A stretch of DNA of 64,000 nucleotides from Anaerovibrio slackiae (GTDB taxonomy: Bacteria > Bacillota > Negativicutes > Selenomonadales > Selenomonadaceae), in NCBI RefSeq assembly GCF_009695585.1, contig NZ_VUNR01000004.1, positions 62,001 through 126,000 on the forward strand. The letters run 5' to 3'. The translations under genes and the position numbers were made by a program. This document shows positions 42,316 to 52,092 of this stretch, in pieces (within the stretch, counting starts at the first letter, position 1; each line of letters starts with the position of its first letter). The notes beneath the pieces are model-generated. The model had not been told where the DNA came from. It was given only the letters and a program-made list of their open reading frames with translations, and ran no database searches.

Positions 42316-44952
42316 TTACCGCAGGAAGCTGGACAATGCCTCCATCACTTCCTTCATATTAATCGGCTTGGAAATGAAGCCATTCATGCCATGCTTTTCC
42401 GCTTCCTTTCGGTCTTCGTCAAAGGCATTAGCCGTCATTGCCACAATCGGGATACATGCCAGCGCCTTGTCCGGCAGCTGACGGATACGCACCGTGGCAT
42501 CATGGCCGTTCAGCACAGGCATCTGAATATCCATCAGCACCATATCATAGTAGCCAGGCTGGGATTTTGCCACCATCTCCACCGCCTTGGCACCATTCTC
42601 CGCCGTCTCCACCAGAAGGCCGTAGTCCCCCAGGATTTCACAGGCAATCTCCCGGTTCATCTCATTGTCCTCTGCCAGCAGCAGCCTCTTGCCTTCATAG
42701 CTGACCTGACTGCCTCTTGCCATCACATCCGCTGCCTGCTGCTTCTCCCGCTGCTGGCCAAGAGCCGTCAGCAGGGAGTCGCGCAAATCGGACATGAACA
42801 TCGGCTTGGCACAGAAGGCTGTCACTCCGGCTGCCCGTGCCTCCTCCTCAATATCGTTCCAGTCATAAGCCGTCATAATAATAATCGGCGTATCGTCACC
42901 CAGAGCGCGAATCTGCCGCGCCACCTCCACGCCGTTCAAATCAGGCAACCGCCAGTCAAGGATATATACATGGAAGGCATCATCCAGCTCAATGGACTGC
43001 CTTGCCCGAAGCACCGCCTCCTTGCCGAACATGGTCCACTCGGAGCGCATGCCCACCTTCACCAGCATCTTGGTAACGCTGTCGCAGGTGTTGAAATCAT
43101 CATCCACCACCAGAGCCTTCAGCCCTTCCAGCTCCTGAATGCGGAAGCTGGTCTTCTTGGCAGAGCGCAAACGCATTTCCAGCCGGATGACAAACTCCGT
43201 GCCCTTATCCTGCTCCGTAATGACTTCGATAGTGCCCCCCATCATATCAATGATGTTCTTGGTTATCGCCATGCCCAGGCCCGTGCCCTGAATTTTGCTG
43301 ACCGTAGAGGTACGCTCCCGCTCAAAGGGCTCAAAAATCTTCGCCGCAAACTCCTGGCTCATGCCAATGCCGTTATCCTTCACCCGGATTTCGTACATGC
43401 CCTTGCCCTCGGCAGCCCCGTGCAGCTGGGCAATGCGCACGGATACAGTGCCTCCCGGCGGTGTAAACTTGATGGCATTGGATAAAAGATTCAGCAGCAC
43501 CTGATTGAGCCGGGTTCTGTCACAGTACACATCCTCATCTGCCACATCAATAACATCCATATAAAGCTCCAGTGATTTTGCCTGTACCTGGCCGCCGATG
43601 ATGTCCTTGATATCGTGGAGCATATCCGACAGATTTGCCTCCATCTCATCCAGCTGGATTTTGCCGCTTTCAATGCGGCTCATATCCAGAATATCATTAA
43701 TCAGGCTCAGGAGATGATTGCTGGCAGACAAAATCTTGGACAGGTAATCCTTTACCTTGTCCTGCTGCTCAAGATTGGTCAGAGCCAAAGTAGCAAAGCC
43801 GATAACCGCATTCATCGGGGTGCGAATGTCGTGGGACATATTGGACAGGAACACACTCTTGGACTTGTTGGCCGCCTCCGCTACATGCAAGGCATCCTCC
43901 GCCGCAATCCTCAGCCTGTTCAGCTCATGATTTGCTTCCTGCTCCACCTTCACCAGCTGTCTGCTGCGCTGAACCTTCACCACGCTGGCAACTGCCAGCA
44001 CCAGCAAAAGCAGCAGAATAATCGTGAAGGCCATCTGCGCCTGGAAGGTGGACTCCATCATACTCCGGGTGCTAATCGCCACATACTCTGCCGGAATCAG
44101 CATCATGACAGTCAGATCATAATCCTTCATCCTGGTGAGGCAATAATAATACTCCGTCCCATTGAGCATGATATTGGCGGTGGCAATGCCGTTTTCTGCC
44201 AGAGACTCCCGCACCTGGGCAAAATTCCTGCCCCGCACGTATTCAGCCTCCCCCAGTGCCTTGTAGATATTCCTGGCACCGATGATATCATCTTCATCTG
44301 CATCATAATAAGCCAGAGTGCCATTTTTCTGAATAATATAAGTTGCTGCATGACCGCCAAAGGACTCAGTGCTGTAGTATTTCTTGACACTGGCGATATC
44401 CTTTAGCAAAATCAGGTGGGTAATCACCCTGCCGTTATCTGTGACAATCGGCTGTTCCAGCTTCTGGGCAAAGGCCAAATAGGTTCCCTTCACACTGCTG
44501 GTATCAGTAACGAAAATGTAACGGCTGTTGCCACCAGATACAAACTTGATATCATCCCAGATGCCCATATCACCATCACGGGTATAAACCGTGCCGGTGG
44601 ACTCCAGCAGCATTATCCGGCTGCCGTACAAATCCAGACAGAACTGGCCCTCCAAATCACTTATGCCTGCCAGCAGCTCCCGGCTGCTGGCATAATGCTT
44701 GCGGTGCAATGCCTCATCCAGTCCTGACACCACATTCCAATGGGCGGCAATGCCATATCTCAGATTCAGCCGAATCTGCCCGATAAGCTCCTCCAGCTGG
44801 GCAGAACGCTCATTGACCATCTGCTCCATCATAAAGCTGCGGAGGTGAACAACGCCCCCGATCAGGGCAAATGCTAACATAATGGAAAACAGTACCGGTG
44901 CAACGTGCCTTGATACATCATTTTTCGTGAACCTCTGCAAACTTAATTTCAC
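42316..44952 (-). CDS. Hybrid sensor histidine kinase with two receiver domains
   Basis: 878 residues. TM helices at about 18-36 and 309-326 bracket a periplasmic sensor of some 270 residues (Cache-like pattern ending IPAEYVAIS). A coiled linker leads to HisKA with H374 in SNMSHDIRTPMNAVIGFA, an HATPase domain with N (LSNAIKF), DNGIGM and GTGLGMAI boxes, then two receiver domains: REC1 with the phospho-Asp in VYILDWRLPDLNG, REC2 in MVLMDIQMPVLNG. The Hpt gene follows. The periplasmic binding-protein fusion encoded 42 bp upstream is the likely input partner. Signal unknown. Confidence 0.95.
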   Translation of the reverse strand: MKLSLQRFTKNDVSRHVAPVLFSIMLAFALIGGVVHLRSFMMEQMVNERSAQLEELIGQIRLNLRYGIAAHWNVVSGLDEALHRKHYASSRELLAGISDLEGQFCLDLYGSRIMLLESTGTVYTRDGDMGIWDDIKFVSGGNSRYIFVTDTSSVKGTYLAFAQKLEQPIVTDNGRVITHLILLKDIASVKKYYSTESFGGHAATYIIQKNGTLAYYDADEDDIIGARNIYKALGEAEYVRGRNFAQVRESLAENGIATANIMLNGTEYYYCLTRMKDYDLTVMMLIPAEYVAISTRSMMESTFQAQMAFTIILLLLLVLAVASVVKVQRSRQLVKVEQEANHELNRLRIAAEDALHVAEAANKSKSVFLSNMSHDIRTPMNAVIGFATLALTNLEQQDKVKDYLSKILSASNHLLSLINDILDMSRIESGKIQLDEMEANLSDMLHDIKDIIGGQVQAKSLELYMDVIDVADEDVYCDRTRLNQVLLNLLSNAIKFTPPGGTVSVRIAQLHGAAEGKGMYEIRVKDNGIGMSQEFAAKIFEPFERERTSTVSKIQGTGLGMAITKNIIDMMGGTIEVITEQDKGTEFVIRLEMRLRSAKKTSFRIQELEGLKALVVDDDFNTCDSVTKMLVKVGMRSEWTMFGKEAVLRARQSIELDDAFHVYILDWRLPDLNGVEVARQIRALGDDTPIIIMTAYDWNDIEEEARAAGVTAFCAKPMFMSDLRDSLLTALGQQREKQQAADVMARGSQVSYEGKRLLLAEDNEMNREIACEILGDYGLLVETAENGAKAVEMVAKSQPGYYDMVLMDIQMPVLNGHDATVRIRQLPDKALACIPIVAMTANAFDEDRKEAEKHGMNGFISKPINMKEVMEALSSFLR

Positions 44953-44994
44953 TCCGCCTAGCCTCCCCTATATCGGCATCAATTCCCTGAAATG

Positions 44995-46878
44995 CTAATT
45001 GATCGTAATATAATCTGTCGGTTCCTCCAGCTTGCCGCCTTCCTTTACCAGATAATCGTAAAGCTGTACATTGCATTTGTCAATATCATAGGAAAAATCC
45101 GTAATCCCCATCTTGGTAATCATAAGCTGATTGGTCCAGTTTCTATCCCCCATCAGGATAATAGTATACACTCCGTTCCTGTCCAGCTCCTTGCCATTTC
45201 TGGTAAGCCTATTCAGCTTGTAGCTGCCATCCCCATTCCGGGCAATATCCATCTCAAAGCCGCTGGACACATACAAGGTGCTGTCATTGCTGATAACCCC
45301 GTAGCCACTCTTGAGGGCAAAGGTCCTTTCTACCATCTCATAGACCTGATCACCGGTCAGCCTCGCCAGCATCGGCCAGGCGGCATCCGTATGGGTAAGG
45401 TAGCTCAGCTGCCTCTCCGTATAATCACCGGCATAAATATCGCCGCTGACATAGCAGGACTGCACAAAGACCATATCCACAGCCAGCTTCTTGCGAATGG
45501 TGTTATAGATTGCAGAAGCGGCCTGATTGCCATGCTTGCTGGTAAACTCATGGGAATAGCCCTTGTCGATATGCACCACCACCGGCTCCTGAGCCGGGTC
45601 CGCATTCATCTGCTCATTAAAGGCCTCCAGCGCCTCCTGTGGCGTCTTCAGCTCACCCTTGATAATGCCCTGCACCACGGACTTGGATACCTTGAACATA
45701 TCGGTGGAAGCCAGCCGGATATACATCTTGTTTTCCTCTATATAAGGACGCAGGTTATCCAGCTCCGGCAAAAGCTCCAGCTTGACGCCCTTGGTATAAG
45801 AAACCATGTTCTTGCCGTGAGAAATGTTGTTCTGTCCATCCTGGCTGAGCATTGCCTGCATAATCTCCAAAATCAGCTTCTTGCGCTCCGGGCTCTCCAT
45901 GCCCTTTTTGGCAGCTGCCACCTGGAAGGCAGGATAGGTCAGATACCAGTCATCCTTTTTCTCTGTGCCAAAATACGGCATCAGGACAACCTCGTCATTT
46001 TTGCCGGCTCTACCCGTAAAGGTAATCAAATCATTGCCTGTGCCCCGGTACATTGCCAGCTTGCCAGCAGTAAACCTGTTTTTTTGGACAAAGTTCATTT
46101 CCGTGGCAGCCTCCGGCTGAATCCCCGTCTTTTCCTTTAAATCAAAAAAACGGGCAAAAACAGGCAGCCACACCTTTTCGTCCAGCTGGTCCGTGTGGCC
46201 GCTTTCGTACTGCTGGCGCCACTCCCTGCCTTCCATAGTGTATAAATACTCCGCGCCAAAGCCCTGCAGCACCTCCATGCAGCAGTAATCCTGGCCGTAA
46301 TCAGGATAAAAGCCCATGATGCCCTTTGCCTCAAAGGCCTGGCAGGCGGCAATAAAGGAGTCATAATCTGTAGGCAGCGGAATGTCGTTCTCCTCAAACA
46401 AGGTCTTGTTGACAATGATATCATCCACCTCGGCACACACCGGCAGCCAGTTCACCGTACCGTCGCTGTAGGTATAGTTGTCCAGATAAGTGCCGTAATA
46501 TATATCCGCCAAATCCGTATTGCTCAAATCGTACAGCACATCCTTCATGGCCATGGCATCCCGCATGGAAAAACGCCTTACGGTCATGATATCCGGCAAA
46601 TCACCATGCTCATTGAGATAGCGGTAGTAATCAATGGAGTTAGTCGCCAGCACAAATTCAAACTCCACATCCGGGAACTGCCTGCACAGATAAGGCGCAT
46701 AATTCTCCAAAAGGTCGTTGCCCCACAGGGCGATAGTCACCTTTTCCTTGCCGTTCTCCGCCTTTGGGGTGTCATCACTGCCGCAGCCTGTCAGCAAAAA
46801 AGACAGCAGCAGCACCGCCACAGCCGCAATATATCCGCAGGTTTTTCCATTCAGCTTTTTTATCATATTCCTCTCCAT
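44995..46878 (-). CDS. Lipoprotein: family-1 solute-binding domain fused to 5'-nucleotidase C-terminal-like domain
   Basis: About 623-627 residues. A signal peptide with lipobox LLTGC (Cys 32 of the longer form) is followed by a family-1 extracellular solute-binding domain (about 45-400: VTIALWGNDLLENYAPYL, EVDDIIVNKTLFEENDIPLPTDY). From about residue 410 comes a region that matches the 5'-nucleotidase C-terminal domain (VVVHIDKGYSHEF, SCYVSGDIYAGDYTERQLSYL, LTGDQVYEMVE, YGVISNDSTLYVSSGFEMD, GVYTIILMGDR). The metallophosphatase half of true 5'-nucleotidases is absent, so this domain is probably ligand binding, not catalytic. Neighbouring genes indicate a periplasmic sensor subunit for the hybrid kinase. 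Either ATG 46878 or 46866 could be the start. Confidence 0.85.
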   Translation of the reverse strand: MERNMIKKLNGKTCGYIAAVAVLLLSFLLTGCGSDDTPKAENGKEKVTIALWGNDLLENYAPYLCRQFPDVEFEFVLATNSIDYYRYLNEHGDLPDIMTVRRFSMRDAMAMKDVLYDLSNTDLADIYYGTYLDNYTYSDGTVNWLPVCAEVDDIIVNKTLFEENDIPLPTDYDSFIAACQAFEAKGIMGFYPDYGQDYCCMEVLQGFGAEYLYTMEGREWRQQYESGHTDQLDEKVWLPVFARFFDLKEKTGIQPEAATEMNFVQKNRFTAGKLAMYRGTGNDLITFTGRAGKNDEVVLMPYFGTEKKDDWYLTYPAFQVAAAKKGMESPERKKLILEIMQAMLSQDGQNNISHGKNMVSYTKGVKLELLPELDNLRPYIEENKMYIRLASTDMFKVSKSVVQGIIKGELKTPQEALEAFNEQMNADPAQEPVVVHIDKGYSHEFTSKHGNQAASAIYNTIRKKLAVDMVFVQSCYVSGDIYAGDYTERQLSYLTHTDAAWPMLARLTGDQVYEMVERTFALKSGYGVISNDSTLYVSSGFEMDIARNGDGSYKLNRLTRNGKELDRNGVYTIILMGDRNWTNQLMITKMGITDFSYDIDKCNVQLYDYLVKEGGKLEEPTDYITIN

Positions 46879-46883
46879 TTCTT

Positions 46884-46985
46884 TTACTTCAGCACAAGGT
46901 AATCCGTAGGCTCTGCCAGCTGCTGTCCCTTGGCCACCAGCCGCTCCCCCTGTTTTCTCCTTATATAGCTGGCAGCCATTTCCAT
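46884..46985 (-). pseudogene. C-terminal remnant of a second copy of the 44995 protein
   Basis: A 33-codon open frame directly downstream of the HD-GYP gene. Its end, ERLVAKGQQLAEPTDYLVLK, lines up with the end of the 44995 protein, YDYLVKEGGKLEEPTDYITIN, down to the stop. It has no ribosome site of its own and is preceded by in-frame TGA and TAG. The simplest reading is that a tandem paralog once lay here and all but the last ~20 codons were deleted. Evidence is the short but specific match and its location. Confidence 0.7.
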
Positions 46986-47003
46986 TCTTCCAATTCCGGG
47001 CTA

Positions 47004-48062
47004 TCAGTCACGCTCTGCAATCTCAATCAGCTTGAACTTGGCTGATTCAAAGCACTCCAAAAGCTTCGGCGAAAAAGTACCGCACTCGCCGTTAAAAATC
47101 ATGTCGACAGCCTTCGGAATAGCATAAGGAACCTTGTAGCAACGAGGGCTAATCAGGGCATCAAACACATCTGCAATTGACACCACCTGTGCCCATACCG
47201 GGATTTCATCTCCCTTGAGATGGTCAGGATAGCCCTTGCCGTCATAACGCTCGTGATGATAGCGGCAAATATCATAGCAGTATTGATAAAAATCGCTGTC
47301 CTCCTGCTTGAACTTCTCCAAAATCTCACAGCCCTTGGTAGTATGCTCCTTCATGATGGCAAATTCCTCCAAGGTCAGCCTGCCAGGCTTCAGCAGGATT
47401 TCATCCGGAATGCTGATTTTGCCAATGTCGTGAAGGGCAGAGGCATTCACCATCTGCCTGATATCCAGCTCCTTGTAGTCAAAGTCGCTGTGCAGTGCCG
47501 CCCAGGTATGAAGCAATACATCCGTAAACTCCTTAACCCGGTTAATATGGATGCCGGACTCCAGGCTGCGGAACTCCACCACGGAGCTGAGGGCATTCAC
47601 CAGAAATTCGTTATTTTCCGCCAGCTTCTTCCGGCTTGCCAGAAGCTCCGAGGTAGTCTCATCCAGCTGCAGTTCCAAATTTTTTCTGCGCTCATACAGC
47701 TCGATGATATTCAGGGCGCGGCGGGTGATTACCCGGCGGGCAAAAGGCTTGTAAATAATATCTGCCACACCATAATCATAAGCGGCGGCATCAGTATCCA
47801 CTGTAGCCTCACCGGTTATAATAATGACCGGAATCAGGTCCAGATACCCTTCGTCCTTCATGATCTCCAGCACATCCAAGCCGCTCATCTTCGGCATCAT
47901 CAGATCAAGGAAAATCAGCGACAGGCTCTCAAAATTCTCCCTGATGCACCTGACCGCTTCCTCTCCATCTCCTGCCTCAAAAATCTCATACTGCTCGCTG
48001 AATATTTCCTTGAGTATATCCCTGTTGAACTCTGCATCGTCGGCAATCAATATCTTTTTCAT
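47004..48062 (-). CDS. Response regulator with HD-GYP cyclic-di-GMP phosphodiesterase domain
   Basis: 352 residues from ATG 48062 (AGAAGGGGAA upstream; a longer frame start is rejected). REC domain ~1-120 with phospho-Asp 53 in LIFLDLMMPKMSG and the switch Lys in DIIYKPF; a coiled-coil linker ~125-155; HD-GYP domain ~160-352 with HDIGK (211-215) and HHERYDGKGYP (269-279). Expected to hydrolyse c-di-GMP to pGpG or GMP when phosphorylated, which affects motility versus attachment. First gene of the module with the solute-binding fusion, hybrid kinase and Hpt. Structured repeat element 1 lies ~245 bp upstream. Confidence 0.94.
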   Translation of the reverse strand: MKKILIADDAEFNRDILKEIFSEQYEIFEAGDGEEAVRCIRENFESLSLIFLDLMMPKMSGLDVLEIMKDEGYLDLIPVIIITGEATVDTDAAAYDYGVADIIYKPFARRVITRRALNIIELYERRKNLELQLDETTSELLASRKKLAENNEFLVNALSSVVEFRSLESGIHINRVKEFTDVLLHTWAALHSDFDYKELDIRQMVNASALHDIGKISIPDEILLKPGRLTLEEFAIMKEHTTKGCEILEKFKQEDSDFYQYCYDICRYHHERYDGKGYPDHLKGDEIPVWAQVVSIADVFDALISPRCYKVPYAIPKAVDMIFNGECGTFSPKLLECFESAKFKLIEIAERD

Positions 48063-48306
48063 TAAATATATTCCCCTTCTAATTCCATAAATATAATCCT
48101 TTTTGCATAAAAAACACAAATCTGTGCATCCTTACCTACGCCTGCACAGTATAAAAAATATGTATCGTCCCCCCCCTAACGGACATTTATGTAATCTATG
48201 CCTAATATCTCTATATACATTATGCAAAAAGTCCTAATTGAAGTCAATACTTATTTTTATATATTTTGCAGAATAAAAACGATATTACATTTTTATACAT
48301 TTTAGG

Positions 48307-48699
48307 AATTTCAGTTTATACAGCGGTCGGCAATAGCAAGTTTCGTCAGCCTCCCGGCTCCCCCTTTTCAGCTTTTTCGTAAAGTCAGATTGATTACCTT
48401 GGTAGCGTACAGCAGAGTATAGTTGATAACTATGTGCATATCTGTTCAGACACAAAGAGGGACAGGTGCGGCATGTACCCAAAGAAAACCTTGAGTGCAG
48501 CCTCGCTTCTTAGCGAGTGCGAGCGTAAGCGACGCAGGAGCTTAGAAGCGCGAGGCTGTGCTAAGAGCGAGAGCGAGTTTTCTATGGGTACTGCCGCTAC
48601 CTGTCCCTTTATAATGTCTGAACAGAATCCACGAAATATCAAACTAAATCATCAGTATATGCACGAAGTAACGAATAACCACTACGACAAACTGAAATT
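48307..48699 (+). repeat. Structured dispersed element, copy 1
   Basis: 393 bp bounded by a perfect 11-bp terminal inverted repeat, AATTTCAGTTT (48307-48317) and AAACTGAAATT (48689-48699). Inside lies a long hairpin: TCTGTTCAGACA (48441-48452) pairs with TGTCTGAACAGA (48615-48626), followed by AGGGACAGGT/ACCTGTCCCT, GCGGCA/TGCCGC, GTACCC/GGGTAC and AGAAAAC/GTTTTCT, and at the top CAGCCTCGC with GCGAGGCTG. It fills the gap between the HD-GYP gene and the SEC-C gene (ends 4 bp from the latter's stop). No open frame of note. Similar copies at 53759-54296 and 54443-54836. Family unknown to me. Confidence 0.85.
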
Positions 48700-48703
48700 T
48701 ATC

Positions 48704-49888
48704 TCAGTTCCATTCCTTATCCAGGCAGCAGTTCTTATACTTTTTGCCACTGCCGCAAGGGCATGGCTCATTCCTGCCTATCTTGCGGCCTTCCCGGACT
48801 ACGGCAGGACGTGGCTGGCTGGCAGCATCTGCCAGGGTATGCCCCTTCAGCATCCAGAGAGGCATGGTGTTGTTGTACTCACCAATCAGATGGTACAGCT
48901 CATCAGTATCCTGACCATTATCCATTTTCAGCTGATTGTCTGCCAAAAAGCCCACAATTTCCTTCATGCCGTAGCCATTCTGAATAATGATGGTAATGCT
49001 GCGCACAGCCTCTGCCGCCTGCAGCACATCCAGCTCCTTTTTCTGCATGAAATACTGTGCCAGGGCACGATATGCCTCAGTGGACTCAATGTAGCCATCC
49101 TGCCCTGCATCGTAGAGCTTGTCATAAGGCAGGTCAGCATAACCCAGGCTTCCCTGCTGCCGCTGTGCCTGCTGCAACGCCTCCGGATTCATCAGTGACT
49201 CATGCATCAGGTCATGCTGGCCTGTCACCACATGAGGATACCAGCATCCCCCATTGAAGATAATGCCCATAAAATCGGCAAACTCCAAGTCGGCATCAAT
49301 ATAATCACAGATTTTTTTGTACAGCTCATCGTAGTTGATGATGCCATAGTAAAAGACCATGCCTGCTGCCAGCCGCATTACTTCCGAGTTCAGGTTGACC
49401 GCATCGGCAAAGGCACCGTTGTTGATTTTCTGATACTCAGCCTGGATTTCCTCCGGCATAAACCACACCAGATTTCCATCCTGCATGCCGCAGGACAGCA
49501 CGCCGATGCCCCGGAGGTAATCCAGCCGGTAATCCTCGCAGTGCACATTCTCCAAAAGCCCCTTATGCTGGCAGGCATAATCGAACAGTTCCTTCTGCTC
49601 CTGCAAGGCACTGACAAACCAGCGACCGGCGAATTTCACCACCTCAGGCTCCACCATGTCCAGCATCTCCGCCTTCTTGACACGGTCGATATTCTTTGCC
49701 ATAGGCAGATTCAGGTTGTACTGAATATCCTCCAGCTCCTGCTTGGTCATACCGTTCAAAGCCTCCCGCAGGGTGAGCTTTTCCGGCAGCTTGTGCCGGC
49801 GCAGGCTTTTCATGCGCTCCGCCTTCTGCGCCTCCATCAGCTCATTGTATTCCGCCTCAGAAAAGGTAAATTCTCTTTCTGTTTCCAT
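48704..49888 (-). CDS. SEC-C metal-binding motif protein of unknown function
   Basis: 394 residues, soluble. An acidic/helical start ([26 protein letters not shown]) is followed by a SAP/Rho-N-like helix-extended-loop segment ([21 protein letters not shown]) and a long helical middle with no clear family, and the C-terminal SEC-C zinc motif [18 protein letters not shown], nearly the same as that of SecA here. SEC-C motifs often mark proteins that bind the ribosome, SecB or nucleic acid; the role here is unknown. It ends 5 bp from structured element 1. Confidence 0.8.
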   Translation of the reverse strand: METEREFTFSEAEYNELMEAQKAERMKSLRRHKLPEKLTLREALNGMTKQELEDIQYNLNLPMAKNIDRVKKAEMLDMVEPEVVKFAGRWFVSALQEQKELFDYACQHKGLLENVHCEDYRLDYLRGIGVLSCGMQDGNLVWFMPEEIQAEYQKINNGAFADAVNLNSEVMRLAAGMVFYYGIINYDELYKKICDYIDADLEFADFMGIIFNGGCWYPHVVTGQHDLMHESLMNPEALQQAQRQQGSLGYADLPYDKLYDAGQDGYIESTEAYRALAQYFMQKKELDVLQAAEAVRSITIIIQNGYGMKEIVGFLADNQLKMDNGQDTDELYHLIGEYNNTMPLWMLKGHTLADAASQPRPAVVREGRKIGRNEPCPCGSGKKYKNCCLDKEWN

Positions 49889-49951
49889 CTTTGCAAATTC
49901 ACTCCAGTTGCTATCGAATATTATCTGCCAGCTTATTTATTGGCAAGGTAC

Positions 49952-51190
49952 TCAGCCAAAGAAGCTGATAAGTCCGTTTACCAAGCCTTCTGCTGCCTTT
50001 TTGACACCCTCATCGGAATTCATCAGCCGTTCTTCCCTGTCATTGGAAATAAACGCCATCTCAATCAGGGCAGCCGGCATGGTGGTATGCTTCACCACAT
50101 AGAAGTTGCAGCTCTTGATGCCCCGGTTGCCGGTCCCCAGTGCGGATACAATTCCCTCGGACAGTTCCTTTGCCAGCCGCTGTCCAGCTTTGCTGCCATT
50201 AACATAATAGTAGCCGGTAGTACCGCTTGGGGAGCTATTGGTGAAGGAGTCCATGTGCAGGGAAATGAAAATGTCAGCATTCTTGTCGTTGCCCACATCA
50301 CATCTTGCCTGCAACTCCTCAATATCGGATGCCTTCGCCTTCTTCGGGGAAACCTCCGTATCAGTGCTGCGGGTCATGAGCACGGTGGCACCTTCCTTGA
50401 CCAGCCGTTTCTGCAGCTCCGTTGCCACCCGTAGTGTAACACCCTTCTCCGTAACGCCGGTAGGGCCTATGGCCCCCACATCACTGCCGCCGTGACCAGC
50501 ATCCAGGGCGATAATCTTGCCCTTCAGGCCAGGCGTGAAAACCGGCTCTCCCTTGGTGACTGTTTCCTTGCCGCTGCCGGTATTGCTGCCGGTGCCGCCA
50601 GTGCTTCCGCCAATAGCCGTGCCTTCACCAGTACCGCCTGCCGTGCCGGAGCCGGAAGCAGTCCCCTTGTCCTCATCCTTTGGCTTCGGCTGAGGGTTAA
50701 AATCAATGGCTGCACCGCTGCTGCTGCCCCCCAGATTGCCAAAATCCATAACGATGCGGTATGCCGTACTGCCGCCTTTCAAAGGAAATACCTTGTAATT
50801 ATTCTTTCCCATGCTGCTTTCCACCACAACCCTTACCGTCGAGGTATCATGCTGGGCAATCCTGACAGACTTGGCAAAACGGCTGTCTATCGTAGTAGAC
50901 TTTTTCAAGTCAGGAGAAATCCAGGCATTCTGTATATCCACCACAATGCGCTGGGGATTGGACAGAATGCTGACCTTGTAGGATGTTTCCTTGGTGCCAT
51001 CCAGCACGATGCGTGTCTTGTCAGCACTACTGCTAACCCTGACAGCCTTGATTTCAGACATGGAACCGGCACGCTCCGCAAAGCCTGCCGCCTCGGCCTG
51101 AGCCGCTCCGAATATGAGCATAAAACCAGCGATAAACAGCATTGCCTGCCTGAACAGGCACAGCCACGCTCTTTTTTCGCAATATTGCAT
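49952..51190 (-). CDS. N-acetylmuramoyl-L-alanine amidase with AMIN domain
   Basis: Cleaves the amide bond between MurNAc and the stem peptide, usually in cell separation. 412 residues: signal peptide ending AEAA (about 35), AMIN domain ~45-155 (targets septal peptidoglycan), a Gly/Ser/Thr-rich flexible linker ~170-222, and Amidase_3 catalytic domain with zinc ligands and catalytic Glu in IALDAGHGGSDVGAIG, VTEKGVTL, FISLHMDSF and LIEMAFISN. AmiC-like arrangement. ATG 51190 with GGAGGAA. Same strand as the amino-acid importer upstream but separated by 86 bp. Confidence 0.95.
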   Translation of the reverse strand: MQYCEKRAWLCLFRQAMLFIAGFMLIFGAAQAEAAGFAERAGSMSEIKAVRVSSSADKTRIVLDGTKETSYKVSILSNPQRIVVDIQNAWISPDLKKSTTIDSRFAKSVRIAQHDTSTVRVVVESSMGKNNYKVFPLKGGSTAYRIVMDFGNLGGSSSGAAIDFNPQPKPKDEDKGTASGSGTAGGTGEGTAIGGSTGGTGSNTGSGKETVTKGEPVFTPGLKGKIIALDAGHGGSDVGAIGPTGVTEKGVTLRVATELQKRLVKEGATVLMTRSTDTEVSPKKAKASDIEELQARCDVGNDKNADIFISLHMDSFTNSSPSGTTGYYYVNGSKAGQRLAKELSEGIVSALGTGNRGIKSCNFYVVKHTTMPAALIEMAFISNDREERLMNSDEGVKKAAEGLVNGLISFFG

Positions 51191-51276
51191 CTTTCAATTC
51201 CTCCAGATATTCTAAACGCAAGCACAGCAGCATTGCAGGCTGATTGCCATAAAGCTGCTGTGCAAATTGCCGATAG

Positions 51277-52092
51277 TTACAGCATGTTATTCAAAAATGC
51301 TATGGTTCTTTCCTGAGCAGGATGGGCAAAAAACTCTGCCGGGATGCCCTGCTCCACAATCACTCCGTCCGCCATGAACATGACATGGTTCGCTGCCTCC
51401 CTGGCAAATGCCATCTCGTGGGTGACTACCACCATGGTCATGTGCTCTGCCGCCAGCTCCCGCATGGTCTTCAGTACCTCGCCGGTAAGCTCCGGGTCCA
51501 GTGCCGAGGTAGGCTCGTCAAAGAGCATGATGTCAGGCTTCATAGCAAGGGCGCGGGCGATGGCCACACGCTGCTGCTGACCGCCGGAAAGCCGCCCCGG
51601 GTAGGAGTCCCGCTTGTCAAAAAGCCCTACCTTCCGAAGAAGCTCCTCCGCCTCCGGGCGCACCTCCTCCGCAGAACGCTTCTTGACCTGCACAGGTGCC
51701 TCAAGAAGATTCTGCATGACCGTCATGTGGGGAAAGAGATTGAACTGCTGGAATACCATGCCGGTGCAGGCGAGGATTTCCCTGGACTCAGCCTCACTAA
51801 CATACTCGGCTGTTCCTTCACTGTTGTTTTTAGCCAGCACCCTGCCCTTGATTTCGATAGTACCGGCATCAATTTCCTCCAGGCGGTTGATGCAGCGGAG
51901 CATGGTGCTCTTGCCGGAGCCGGACGGCCCGATAACTGCCAGCACATCGCCCTTTACCACGGAGAAGTCAATGCCCTTCAGCACCTCCAGCTCCCCGAAC
52001 CGCTTGTGGATGCCGCTCATCCGCAGCATAATCTCCGGTGCTGCCCCGACAGTGTTTTCCATATTCATGTTGTTATTCATCATATTTTGCAT
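51277..52092 (-). CDS. Polar amino-acid ABC transporter ATP-binding protein (second system)
   Basis: 271 residues. An Asn/Met-rich N-terminal extension ([16 protein letters not shown], about 20 residues) precedes the ATPase: Walker [11 protein letters not shown]-loop [10 protein letters not shown], signature LSGGQQQ, Walker B IMLFDEP and the switch His in VVTHEMAFA. GlnQ/HisP group. An insertion near [19 protein letters not shown] resembles the HisP-type longer loop. ATG 52092 has GGAGG at good spacing and lies 20 bp inside the permease gene, so the two are translationally coupled. Confidence 0.94.
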   Translation of the reverse strand: MQNMMNNNMNMENTVGAAPEIMLRMSGIHKRFGELEVLKGIDFSVVKGDVLAVIGPSGSGKSTMLRCINRLEEIDAGTIEIKGRVLAKNNSEGTAEYVSEAESREILACTGMVFQQFNLFPHMTVMQNLLEAPVQVKKRSAEEVRPEAEELLRKVGLFDKRDSYPGRLSGGQQQRVAIARALAMKPDIMLFDEPTSALDPELTGEVLKTMRELAAEHMTMVVVTHEMAFAREAANHVMFMADGVIVEQGIPAEFFAHPAQERTIAFLNNML

